Below, piece after piece: positions 45,424 to 56,152 of a stretch of 64,000 nt of DNA. Position numbers and translations under genes: made by a program. The notes below the pieces were generated by a model. The model was not told where the DNA came from and did no database searches. It saw only the letters and a list, made by a program, of their open reading frames with translations. The DNA is taken from NCBI GenBank assembly GCA_022559845.1, contig CM040126.1, positions 146,204,064 to 146,268,063 of the forward strand. Reading direction: 5' to 3'. The stretch comes from Amorphophallus konjac (Eukaryota > Streptophyta > Magnoliopsida > Alismatales > Araceae). How positions within the stretch are numbered: the stretch's first letter is position 1; every line of letters begins with the position of its first letter.

Positions 45424-46818
45424 GTGTTTAGAAATAAAACTGATGAATCAGGGAATGTCATTAAAAATAAAGCCAGACTTGTAGCTCAGGGGTACAATCA
45501 GGAATTTGGAATAGACATTGAAGAGTCTTTTGCCCCTGTAGCTAGGTTAGAAGCAATCAGAATATTATTGGCTTATGCATGCTCCCTAGGTATAAATCTT
45601 CAGCAGATGGATGTGAAATCTGCTTTCCTAAATGGGGAAATTAGTGAGGATGTCTATGTGAGACAACCTCCTGGGTTTGAATGTTTAGATTTCCCTAATC
45701 ATGTTTACAAACTCAATAAAGCTCTTTATGGTTTAAAGCAAGCTCCTAGAGCTTGGTATGACAGGTTGAGCAAGTTCCTCACCGACAAGAATTTCACAAG
45801 AGGTATAGTTGATCAAACATTATTTACCAAAGTGAGTCATTCAGATATTCTTATTATTCAGATTTATGTGGATGACATTGTGTTTGGGTCAACTAACCCC
45901 AAATTGTGTGAGGAATTCTCTCAGATAATGACTAATGAGTTTGAAATGAGCTCAATGGGCGAGCTTAAACTATTTCTTGGACTGCAGGTTACACAATCAG
46001 AGGATGGCACTTTCATCTCTCAGTCCAAGTACGTAAAGAATTTATTGAAGAAGTACAAAATGGACAACCTCAAGGAAATAGCTGCTCCAATGGGTACCTC
46101 AACCAGTTTGGATGAAGATCCTAAAGGTAAACCAGTGGACCAAAGGCTATATAGAGGTATGATCGGATCCCTTCTTTATCTTACAGCATCTAGGCCTGAT
46201 ATTCAATTTGCAGTGTGTTTATGCTCTAGGTTTCAGGCTAGTCCTAAAGAATCTCATCTTAAGGCTGTGAAGAGGATTTTTATATATTTACTAGGCACCC
46301 AACAGCTAGGTCTTTGGTATCCTGCTAAGTGTGAGTTAGATCTTCTAGCCTACACTGATGCAGACTATGCTGGGTGTCGAGTAGATAGAAAGAGCACTAA
46401 TGGCTATTGCCAATTCCTTGGTGGTTGTCTAGTATCTTGGGCATCTAAAAAGTAACACACTGTAGCCTTGTCTACAGCTGAGGCTGAATATGTTGCTGCA
46501 GGTAATTGTGCTGCCCAAGTACTATGGATCAAGCACCAACTAGATGATTATCAGATAAAATTGGAATGCATTCCAATCTTGTGTGATAATACTAGTGCCA
46601 TATGCCTTGCTAAAAATCCTGTTCATCATTCTAGGACTAAACACATAGAGATAAAACACCATTTTCTTAGAGATGCTGTGAATAAAAAGGAAATCGAACT
46701 GAATTTCATTGAAACAGACAAACAAATTGCTGATATCTTTACTAAGCCACTTGAAAATGAAAAGTTTAAATTTCTTAGAAGAGAACTTGGCTTGTGTAAG
46801 TTTCAGCATGATGAATAA
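45424..46818 (+). pseudogene. SIRE(+) reverse transcriptase and RNase H
   Basis: The RT has [46 protein letters not shown] and the catalytic YVDD at 45865-45876. The RNase H has [43 protein letters not shown] and KHIEIKHHF. TAA at about 46453 splits the RNase H after ASKK. The protein end is GLCKFQHDE with TAA at 46816-46818. Confidence 0.92.
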
Positions 46819-48655
46819 AATTTTCAGCTGTCTTGAATAAAATTTCTGATTTCGACTTGCATCTGATAGCCTGTATAAAACTCTGTGAAGGTTGAATGGT
46901 GCAACAGACTCATCATCATGCATGACACTCATATTGTTTTCTCATGATCATCACTGCATATCATTTAGTCATGAATGTGTCTAAAATCACATGCATATAG
47001 AACTATTTTGCACTACATTTCTCTGCATAACCCTGGTGGTCATATTGCATGATAATGCAGTCTGAATAAGCATGAACTTCAAAATCATTTGTTCAGTCAT
47101 CATTTGCAAACTGCATGCATATAGACATGGGGAGTCTTGTCAGAAATTCAGGGTGCACTGCTGCGTCGACGCTGCTCTACTGTGGCGTTGACACAGTGAA
47201 CTAGATCTGTGAATGTCTCTGCTTCTTATTCTGATGAGTTGATGCTGCAATAGCGTGGAGTCGACGCACTGATATTATCTCAGTGTTTTATATTGTTGTC
47301 TCTTCAATTGATGTGTGGACGCCTTGAACTCTCAGCGTCGACTCTGTTCATTCATCCTTTGACTCTGAATGATTGAGTCTGACAGTATGGCAATCTTTTA
47401 GTCAGTTCTAATATTAAGCAATAGAAAATAGACTTCTTCCCTCATAAGAACTTTCATTGCTTAAAGACTGACTTAATGGTTTAAATTTTATAATCTTTAG
47501 AGTTGAAAGACTACAATCAGTAAATAAGGATACTGAAAGTTAATAAAGCACTCAACCCTCATCTTATTTCATGTCAGACAAAGTTAATTATATCTGAAAT
47601 CTGAAAACTCATCTGAAATCATGTTAGAGAAACTAAGTATGTGTATTGTCCTTAAACAAGTCATTCTGAAACAAATAAAGGACAGCTAAGAAAGATATTG
47701 AAAAACATTAAAAATTAATTGAAAAATAGCATTGGCAGAGTAATGACTGATAAATCACTGAGAAACTGAGTGATCCATCAAAGAAGTGGACAACACTCAT
47801 GTCATGAGGTGTATCAGCTATCTCTGTATAAAATGATCAAAACAGTAGGTTGGTTTCACTGAGTACCTGGGGGTAACTAGCGTCTGATAAATGTGTCCCC
47901 TCACACAAAAAGGTGTAAATCAGTTCTATTGAGTTTGATCATAGGTAAAACGGTCCATCATATTGAGTATCTAGGGGTATTGGCATCTGATAAACGTATA
48001 CCCTTACGCAAAAAGACTTATGGTACCTAAATGCCCTAAATGAAATAATATTGAAAATGTTGTTCCTTCAAAAGAAATTTCATGGATGTCAATTTGTCTA
48101 ATTTCAATACATGACCTAGTATCTCTTAGCACAATCTACTGAGTCTATGAAAGTAAGATATTCTGAAACTGAATCTCCCATGTAAATATGATTCTGGTTT
48201 ATTGTTTTATCATGCACAGCTACCTTATCCAATGAATGTAGTGCATGAACTCTCATTTATATAACCTTTAAACTAGAACTTCACTTTCTAAGTAGTTTCT
48301 CAATTCATATGACTGAAGGTTCTGTGCTTTAGCTGCTTAATTTCTGAACTACCTGCTAAGAATGCCAGTCAGCTAATTCTTCTTGTTCCTTCCCTTGCAT
48401 CTTCTTTCCCTCCTCTTTGTTGATGGCAAAGGGGGAGAATATATTGTCTATTTGATGAATTCATTCCAGGAAAAGTGTATGCATCATGTCTATGGCAAAG
48501 GGGGAGATCTTGTAAGCAGAGTGTTGTGTTCATGTCTCAGCATGTCATACATAGCATCTGTATGACAAATCTGAAAAACAAAACATGTCCTTCATCAAAA
48601 ATGCATCTGCACAATAGGATGTTGCTATTCTATATAATAGGGTGTTGCCATCATC
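46819..48655 (+). other. SIRE(+) non-coding 3' region
   Basis: No open frame with recognisable features. It contains GCGTCGACGC-type sites (47163-47335), two diverged units of about 110 bases with a CTGAGTAYCTRGGGGTA start (47855 and 47965), and two extra PPT-like runs, AAAGGGGGAG, near 48429 and 48495. No envelope-like gene is seen. Confidence 0.75.
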
Positions 48656-48669
48656 AAAAAGGGGGAGAT
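48656..48669 (+). promoter_or_regulatory. SIRE(+) polypurine tract
   Basis: AAAAAGGGGGAGAT directly before the 3' LTR. Confidence 0.95.
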
Positions 48670-51661
48670 TGTTATGACCCCTCTGTGTTGATGATGTTGA
48701 AAATAAGTTTTACTTCATTGGCAACAGCTTGTTTTGATTGATTGGCAACTGTTATTATTTTGATGAAATTATTTTTATCAAGTTATCTGTGTATGTAATG
48801 CAGTCAGAGTCTATATATTGTTATGCACATACTCACAGGTCTACACAGTGCATTGCAGCATGAACATAGAGTCTACACCTTTCCTTGTTTAGTCTGGACA
48901 GTAGCAGGTCGACCCTCTTCTCAGATGGGTCGACGCCCCCAGAGTGAAGTCTATACACTGTTTGTCTGTCTTGTGTCTCATGCAGCATCTTAGGCATTTT
49001 GTTAAAGTCTATACAGTGCAGCTCACACGAACACTCAAGTCCATACATCGTGAAGTCTGCACAGTGTGGCACCCAATGTCTATACATTGCTCATTTGTTT
49101 ATTCAGCATTGTCAAGTCTGTACATCGGTCTTTTAGCAAGTCTGAATATCGTATGTCTCTGTTAGTGTCTCAGGCATTGGGCAAAGTCCATACATCGGAC
49201 TGTTACAGCAAGTCTGTACATTGTCCGTCTCAGTTAGCGTCTTATACATTGGGGTGAAGTACGTACATCCTTCGTTGAACTTCGAAGTCTGTACATTCAT
49301 CAGTGTTCTTCCAAGTCTGTACATCCAACTGTTCAACATCGAAGTCTGTACATTGGAAGTTTCACCTATGTTTCCCTTCAAGTCTATACATCGGTAGTTT
49401 TACCATCGTTTCCCTTGAAGTCTATACACTGATGGCTATACCGTCGTTTCACTTGAAGTCTATACACTTGACTGCCTTGTCTTGATCAAGTCTGTACAGA
49501 GCTTCTGTGCTCAAGTCTGTACATCCTTTCACTTGGAAAGTCTATACATCGTGAAGTCTTCACACTGGCCTTTGAATGATGTATGTACATCGTGCATCTC
49601 TTCGTTGAAGTCTGTACATCCTTCACTGAGCCTTCCAAGTCTGTACAGTCACTAAGTCTGTACATCCTCTAGGCGCTCACGAAGTCTATACATTGGTTTT
49701 CTTTTCAAGTCTGTACAGACTTTGGTTTGTGCAAGTCTATACAACCGACTGTTCAGTTTGTGACCAAGTCTGTACAGCCAAGGCGACTGTTAAGTCTGTA
49801 CATTGGTTCAAGCTTCCAAGTCTGCACATTGGGCCTTCAAGCCTTTGAAGTCTATACATTGGACTGTGCTTCGCAAAGTCCATACATTGGACTGTGCTCG
49901 TAAAGTCTATACATCCATCGGTTCTTTGTTGGCCCAAGTCCATACATTGGTAAAGTCTTCACATCGCCTGATTTCTTCAAAGTCTGTACATCCTTCAAGG
50001 GGCCAAGTCTATACATCCTCCCGTTCAGATTTCCAAGTCTATACAACGTTGTTTAGTGGAAGTCTGTACAGCCGTTGGGTTGCCAAAGTCCATACATTGT
50101 GAACGTCAAAGCCTGTACAGACTTTGCCTTGTTTAAGTCTGTACATCGTTCTTTTGTCTTGGCAAGTCTACACATTGGTAGTCTGTACATCATTCGTGAA
50201 GATTGAATATTGAGCAAGTGTATACATTGGACGAGTCTGCATCGTGCATCAGTCATGAAGTCTATACATCGTCTGTCTTCATTAAAGTCTCATGAAGTCT
50301 ATACATCGTGGCTTTTGTGCTCCAAGTCTATACATCATGGCAAGTTCGAAGTCTACATATTGGAAGTGTATTCATTCATGCATCATGGGTCGACCCCCTG
50401 ATTAGATGGGTCGACCCCCTTTAGACTTCTAAGTCTATACACTGTGTTCATGCATTGTTCTCATCAAAGTCTACACATTACTGCTCTTCAGAGCAAGTCT
50501 ATACACTGCTCCCTCTTGCGTGTAAACTCCAAGTCTATACACTCCCTATGTTTTCATGTCTATACATCGCATTTCATTTCACAAGTCTATACAGAGTTTG
50601 ATACTTAAACTGATAATCTGGTACTCTGTCTGACAGGGATTCTTTACCTGGACTGATGACCTGGCTCGTGATCCAAGAAGGACGAGGTACCATGATGATG
50701 ACACGTGGAAGAAGCCTTTCTAGGATGCTGCCATGTGGATGGAATTGCCTCGGTTCTGGTAAATTCTCTGGGCGGGAAATGTGGAAGCCACGCGCCCTCC
50801 TCCACCTGCTGCTAGTATATAATGAAGCCTTCGTCTTCAGATGGAGGCTGATCGACTGAAGAGAAGCAAAGTCTATACAGCAGAGAGCCATCGATCCACT
50901 GTGAGAAGAAAGAAAACAGAGAAGAAGAGAAAGTGAGAAGAGATGAGTTGAGAGAGTGAGATTGAGAGAGCTTGTTCGAGAGGATTGTACTCAGTCTCTT
51001 GGTTCAGATACCAGAGCTGAGCATTTGCACATTAGAGCTACATTCCCCTTTGGGGTTTTTCTTTTTCATTTTGCTTCTGCACTTTTATTTCCGAACTATT
51101 GCTTCTTCAAGCTGTGAGTCAGCTATTTTGTAGAGGTGCTTCCTCTAGACGGGTAAGCTGTAAACCCCAACAGTTGCAGTGGAGGATTCCCCTGGACAGG
51201 TGAAGCTGTAATCCTCAGCAGGCGAGACTTGTCTCGGACAGCAAGCTATGTTGCTCAGCGGTTTATAGGTCAAGCTGTAGTGCCCAGCAGACGCAAGCTG
51301 TACTGTGCAGCAGTAAGCCATACTCTGTTGAGTGTGGGGTGGACGTAGGTCTTTGACCGAACAACCTAAAATTCTTGGGTGCATTGTGTTTGTGTGATTG
51401 TCTTTAAACTGTGTGCAATGGGTTTCCTTACTTAGCATCATAGCTTATATTGCTCATGTTCATATCTAGTATTCGATATAGTGATATGTTGTGTGGCTGC
51501 ATGGGTCGACCCTTTGCTTAGTGCATCTTCTTTTGGTTTACCTGCTATTTGCCTATATTCCGCATTAGAGCTTATACTAGCTTTTAATTAGGCATTAGAT
51601 CTATTCACCCCCCTCTAGATCCACAGTTAGTGGAGATAGACTGCGTCCATCTAACACAACA
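48670..51661 (+). repeat. SIRE(+) 3' LTR, 2992 bp
   Basis: It runs TGTTATGACCCC to CTAACACAACA. It carries the same motif array (48783-50592) and TATA box (50816-50822) as the 5' LTR. It is 50 bases longer, mainly through extra motif units near 49870 and 50165. Confidence 0.95.
48783..50592. repeat. Array of AAGTCTRTACA-type motifs in the SIRE(+) 3' LTR
   Basis: The same array as in the 5' LTR with nearly identical order. An extra unit around 49865-49895 and one around 50165-50190 are absent from the 5' copy. Confidence 0.93.
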
Positions 51662-51666
51662 CGGCA
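51662..51666. repeat. Target-site duplication of SIRE(+), right copy
   Basis: CGGCA, one change from the left copy CGGCG; G to A in a CG dinucleotide is compatible with deamination. Confidence 0.85.
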
Positions 51667-52835
51667 GCCCCGGCATCCCTCGGCATCATCCTCGTCATCG
51701 ACGTTGAAAATCTCCTTGTTCTGCTGCTCACAGACTTGTAGCAGAAACCTTGGTCGAGCTTGCAGCATCCACACCGTCGTCTACAGTGCGAACCTGCCGG
51801 AGCTCCCTTCTGTGAAGTTGTTCGTCTTTCATTCCACTTCGTGCCCGAGGTAGAATCCTCTCGTTCTGACTTTACCACAGATCGCGTCGCCCATTCTCGT
51901 ATGGCCGCGCCAAATTCAAGACAGAACCTGAGGTCCGTTTTGAACTGACTTCCACGGCATGATTCAGTCTGAACTCTCTTCTGAGAGTTGATTCTACTCC
52001 ACGTCCTCAAAGTTCCAAAGGTGGAATCACTCCGTTTCGACGTCGGCACTGGTCATGGCGCTCATTCTCCCAAGGCTGCGCAGATCAGGAGAAACCCCAT
52101 CTGCCCAGACTGTGTGCTCTCCTTTCAGATCGTGCCACGCCCAGCCTGTTCATCATCGGTCCAAGGCATCTTAATGAAAGTTGTGCCCCTTGACAACATG
52201 AAACCAACTCAGGTCATTTCACCTCGTTCCGACGTCCGAGCAGAAGGTTCCACCACGACCATCGTACCTCTGTCCGGCTGTTCGCCCAGAAATCAGAGGT
52301 TCACCGCAACTGCGACCATGCCCGGCTCGGTGATCCAAACGCCGCCATCTCTTGAGAGTACGTAGACCTCCCAGTCTGCTATCCAACCGTGCTGGTCTCG
52401 CATCAATCGGAGTTCGGTGGAGAGCGTGCCACCCTTCGTACGCCGACTGTGCAGATCTGTCCAACAGGACAGATTCGTGCAGAACCTCTTCTTTGGCCAG
52501 CCATGCCCTCCAGCAACCTTAGAACAATGCCAAAATTTCAGGAGCACCTCTGGACTTATCCAGAAATGTTTTGGTGCCAGCGGTGTTGCATTCGGAGTCC
52601 CGTGCGTGGCGTACCTTCCAGAGCTTCACGGTTCTGTCCTATAGGACAGCGTGTGGTAATTGCTTGAGTACTCCCTCCCCCGTGCTCCCCCCTCCTGCAT
52701 GAGGGTAGTTTTGTGTTAATCGTTCCCATCCCCGTGATACCCTCCCTACGTGGAGAGTAGTGCCTTATGGCTGTACCATAGGTTCGCTCCAGCCGCCGCC
52801 GTTGACGTTCTCATGCGCGCGCTCGTCCCGCATCA
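51667..52835 (+). repeat. Non-autonomous element 5' LTR, right segment
   Basis: It resumes GCCCCGGCATCCCTCGGCATC, as in the 3' LTR at about 54540, and ends CTCGTCCCGCATCA. Open frames here (for example 51988-52365) also occur in the 3' LTR in decayed form and show no known domain. Confidence 0.9.
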
Positions 52836-52839
52836 AATT

Positions 52840-52851
52840 TGGTATCAGAGC
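52840..52851 (+). promoter_or_regulatory. Primer binding site of the non-autonomous element (initiator Met tRNA)
   Basis: TGGTATCAGAGC four bases after the LTR end. Confidence 0.93.
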
Positions 52852-52893
52852 AAGTTCACTGACTTGTTCTAGCCAAGTCAGGTCCTAGGCCGT

Positions 52894-53739
52894 GTGCGAC
52901 TATGCCCTCAATGCCGGATGGATCCCGCCACATTTGCCATTGTCATGGCCAAGATCGGGGAGATGTCAGCAACATTGGACTCCATCGAGGCCCACATAGA
53001 TCGAAGAATAGCCCGCGTCGACCGGCTATTTTCTCACCGGCAACATGTTTACCCCAGCCGGTCTCTCCAAGTGGAGATCCACAATGACCCACCTTATGCT
53101 ACCTTCCAGCCTCCCCGGCCGGCATGTGTTCCCCTTCCACCCATAACTCCCCCTCCAATGGAGTTAGGAGTCGCGGTGATTGAGTCACCGCCGGAACCGG
53201 AGCCTATTCCGAAGGAGATCTACAAGTCGGACCCGGAGTTGATAGCTCGGTATGAAGATCAAGAATGTGAGTGGGCATTGCTACCAGGCGCCACGGATCT
53301 CACCCCGATCCACACCGAGCTAGATCCGGCTATCACCATGCAAGAACCGGCCACTCAAGAGGACGATGACCCCAATGCCGACTTGGTTGCTATGGTGGTT
53401 CCAACGGTCCATCGCGACGCTCCTCACCCACCGCCGGATCAGCCCCATAGTGACTTCGTGTGGCACACGTTTTGCATGGCCTATGAGAAGCAACACCCCG
53501 GCATCCATCACATGATCCTTTGCCTCGAGCCATGGTCATACCCTCCGGCGATTATCATGCTTGTGCTTCCCCACTTTAGGATTCGGGGTCGAATCTTTTC
53601 CAACCGGGGGGGTATGATGGGGACATCAAAGTGGGCACTTAGTGGACTGGCCCCGTTGGTAGAGAGGTCGCTCCCATTCCATGGCTCATTAGGCCAAGCC
53701 CGTCTAAATTTTGGGTTTTCCCTTTTAATTATGATGTGA
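52894..53739 (+). CDS. Only open frame of the non-autonomous element, unknown product
   Basis: An uninterrupted frame of 281 codons; the likely start is the ATG near 52918 (MDPATFAIVMAKIGEM). The N-terminus has a short helix that could pair (IGEMSATLDSIEAHIDRRIA), then a Pro-rich part (PPRPACVPLPPITPP), an acidic part and a Trp/Pro-rich end (LEPWSYPPAIIMLVLPHFR). The last 42 codons or so run through the PPT into the 3' LTR. It has no zinc knuckle or clear capsid domain, so calling it gag is only inference from position. It is intact while neighbours are broken. Confidence 0.6.
   Translation: MRLCPQCRMDPATFAIVMAKIGEMSATLDSIEAHIDRRIARVDRLFSHRQHVYPSRSLQVEIHNDPPYATFQPPRPACVPLPPITPPPMELGVAVIESPPEPEPIPKEIYKSDPELIARYEDQECEWALLPGATDLTPIHTELDPAITMQEPATQEDDDPNADLVAMVVPTVHRDAPHPPPDQPHSDFVWHTFCMAYEKQHPGIHHMILCLEPWSYPPAIIMLVLPHFRIRGRIFSNRGGMMGTSKWALSGLAPLVERSLPFHGSLGQARLNFGFSLLIMM
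53606..53612 (+). promoter_or_regulatory. Polypurine tract of the non-autonomous element
   Basis: GGGGGGG, two bases (TA) before the 3' LTR start TGATGGGG. Confidence 0.8.
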
Positions 53740-53998
53740 TTTCTTTTTATTAGCATTTAGTTCTTAGTGGGTCAGTTAATTGGGCCCAAAAGGCCAAGTT
53801 AGCTAGTGGGCCTAGTTAAGAGTTATAGGTTGCTTATTGTTACCCCCGGGATAGCGGGGTCTTTTCTCATTTGTTAGGGGTAATTAATGTCCTTTGTAAC
53901 CCCTGGCTTCTCCTATAAATAGGGGACCAAGGGCTCTCATTTGAAGTTAGAAATTGAAGAATGAAAATTTGAATTGAGTTGAGCACAAATTGTGGGTG

Positions 53999-54051
<53 letters not shown>

Positions 54052-55716
54052 TTCTCCCCCTTGCGACCTGATCTCTCTCTCTCTCCTTGGGAATTCAAAA
54101 TTCCCATCTCTCTCCTCCCTCCTTGGGCCGTGAGCCACCTTCCCCCCTTCCCTCTCCACCTTGCCACATCAGCCTTATCCCCCTTGATTCCCTCCTCCTT
54201 TCCCTCATCTAGTTTCCTATTTCCCTCCTACCTCTCTTATCACCTTCCTAATCCCTTTCAAATTAAATCCCAGCCCTCCAATTCTTTCCTAATCTCTCTC
54301 CAATATTCCCTCCCTCTTAATTATCCTCCATCCGTTCAAAAAAATTACCCAAAATCCAAATTTTCTTCCCTCCTTCCCAACTAGCAGCCGCACCTCCCTC
54401 TCCCACCTTCCCAAGTGCACACCCCACCCCCACCCTAACCCTAGTTCGCACCCCCAAGCCTCTCACGCCCCAGCCACCTCTAGCCACCCCTCCTCTCTGC
54501 AACCTATGTCCCATCCCCTTCCAGGTGCGTCCACGGCGGCCCCGGCATCACTCGGCATCATCCTCGTCATCGATGTTGAAGATCTCCTTCTTCTGCTACT
54601 CACAGACTTGTAGCAGAAACCTTGGTCGAGCTTGCAGCGTCCACACCATTGTCTACAGTGTGAACCTGCCAAAGCTCCCATCTGTGAAGTTGTTTGCCTC
54701 CGAGTCCACTTCGTGCCCGAGGTGGAATCGTCTCGTTCTGACATCACCACAGATCGCGTCGCTCATTCTCGTATGGCCGTGCCAGATTCAAGACATAACC
54801 TGAGGTCCGTTTGGCAGAGGCTGAACTGACTTCCAAGGCATGATTTAGTCTAAACTCTCTTCTGAGAGTACATTCTACTCCACGTCCTCAAAGTTCCAGA
54901 GGTGGAATCACTCCGTTTCGACATCGGCACTGGTCGTGGTGCTCATTCTGCCACGACTACGCAGATCAGGAGCAACCCAGTCTGCCCAGACTGTGTGCTC
55001 TCCTTGCAGATCGTGCCACGCCCAACCTGTTCGTCATCGGTCCAAGGCGTCTTCATTAAAGTTGTGCCCCTTGACGACAAAAAATTAACCCAGGTAATTT
55101 CACCTCGTTCTGACGTCCGAGCAGAAGGTTCCACCATGACCATCGTACCTCTGTCCGGTAGTTCGCCTAGAAATCAGAGGTTCACCACAACTGCGACCAC
55201 GCCCGGCTCGGTGATCCAAACGCCGCCATCTCTTGAGGGAACGTAGACCTCCCAGTCTTATATCCAACTGTGCTGGTCTCGAATCAATCAGAGTTCGGTG
55301 GAGAGTGTGCCACCCTTCGCACGCCGATTGCGCAGATCTATCCAGCAGGATAGATTCGTGCAGGACCTCTTTTTTGGCCGGCCACGCCCTCCAGTGACCT
55401 TAGAACAATGCCAAAATTTCAGGAGCGCCTCAGGACTTCTCCAGAAACGTTTTTGTGCCAGCGGTGTCGCATTCAGAGTCCCGTGCGTGGTGTACCTTTC
55501 AGAGCTTCGTAGTTCTATCCCATAGGACAGCGTGTGGTAATTGCTTGAGTACTCCCTCACCCGTGCTCCCCCCTCCTGCGTGAGGGTAGTTTTATGTTAA
55601 TCGTTCCCATCCCCGTGATCCCCTCCCTGCCTAGAGAGTAGTGCCTTAAGGCTGTACCACAGGTTCACTCCAGCCGCCGCCGTCGACGTTCTCTTGCGCG
55701 CGCTCGTCCCGCATCA
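53615..55716 (+). repeat. Non-autonomous element 3' LTR, 2102 bp
   Basis: It runs TGATGGGGACATC to CTCGTCCCGCATCA, nearly the same length as the rejoined 5' LTR (2104). It has a TATA box at 53913-53920 and a CT microsatellite at 54002-54048. Its centre (54531-54543) preserves the uninterrupted site where SIRE(+) inserted in the 5' copy. Confidence 0.94.
54002..54048. repeat. CT/GA microsatellite in the 3' LTR
   Basis: A CT run of about 47 bases, shorter than the 5' LTR copy. Confidence 0.97.
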
Positions 55717-55721
55717 GGACC
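55717..55721. repeat. Target-site duplication of the non-autonomous element, right copy
   Basis: GGACC, a perfect match to 37315-37319. Confidence 0.93.
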
Positions 55722-56112
55722 CATGACCCCTCAAGGCTATAAAGACCGCACAATGAGGATGTAAAGAGCCCATGATGAGGACGTAACTCCCACCTGAAAC
55801 TCCTCAGCATACGGGACTCATGAGGCTTGCGCACTATTTAAACCTGGGACTCCCTCCCGCGGAAGGTAAGGGCCAACACACGCCTAAAATTCCCTGAGCA
55901 AGAACCACTTCATCATCTTGCTGTAGAGGGATCTCGCACATCTATTTTCCTCCTCCCTTCATAACTTCCATCATTGCTCTACAGGCTTAAGCATCGAAGG
56001 GTTTACCCCAGGGAACCATCCCTAGGCCCCCTGATTTGTTTCCCTTCCTTGCAGTTCACTACTCGGTGATCATCCCCCCAGCTCAGGTCCAGCGCGAGAT
56101 CATGCCTCTTCA
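55722..56112 (+). repeat. Tat-2 5' LTR, right segment
   Basis: It continues the LTR cut at 37319. A TATA-like TATTTAAA lies at 55835-55842, about 275 bases before the LTR end. It ends CCTCTTCA two bases before the primer site. Confidence 0.75.
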
Positions 56113-56114
56113 CC

Positions 56115-56131
56115 TGGCGCCGTCTGTGGGA
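56115..56131 (+). promoter_or_regulatory. Tat-2 primer binding site (probably Asp tRNA)
   Basis: TGGCGCCGTCTGTGGGA; the first nine bases fit the 3' end of plant Asp tRNA, the usual primer in this group. Confidence 0.75.
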
Positions 56132-56152
56132 AACGACCAAAGAGCCAGCATG

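Larger units (their letters stand above)
38255..51661 (+). mobile_element. Complete SIRE/Maximus-type Ty1/copia retrotransposon, SIRE(+), 13407 bp
   Basis: 5' LTR 38255-41196, primer site 41199-41210, gag, protease, integrase, RT and RNase H in copia order, non-coding 3' region, PPT 48656-48669, 3' LTR 48670-51661. The two LTRs are very similar with scattered changes, so the insertion is fairly recent, and it sits inside another element's LTR. It has several stops and frameshifts, so it is probably immobile alone. No envelope-like frame is visible after pol, unlike soybean SIRE1. Confidence 0.95.
37320..55716 (+). mobile_element. Short non-autonomous LTR element (about 4985 bp without its insert)
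   Basis: Two LTRs of 2104 and 2102 bp flank an internal region of only 779 bp (52836-53614) with an initiator-Met primer site, one open frame and a polypurine tract, but no protease, RT, RNase H or integrase. Perfect GGACC duplications lie at 37315-37319 and 55717-55721. The 5' LTR is split by SIRE(+) at 38254/51667. The architecture fits TR-GAG or LARD-type elements mobilised by a relative's enzymes; the autonomous partner is not in the window. Confidence 0.88.

Noticed and set aside
46819..48655. Envelope-like gene after SIRE(+) pol
   Set aside because: Soybean SIRE1 has one, but no frame above about 90 codons with membrane or coiled-coil features is present here.
51651..52667. Several overlapping open frames of 75-132 codons
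   Set aside because: They lie in LTR sequence, the matching frames in the 3' LTR (54463-55560) are altered, and no domain is visible.
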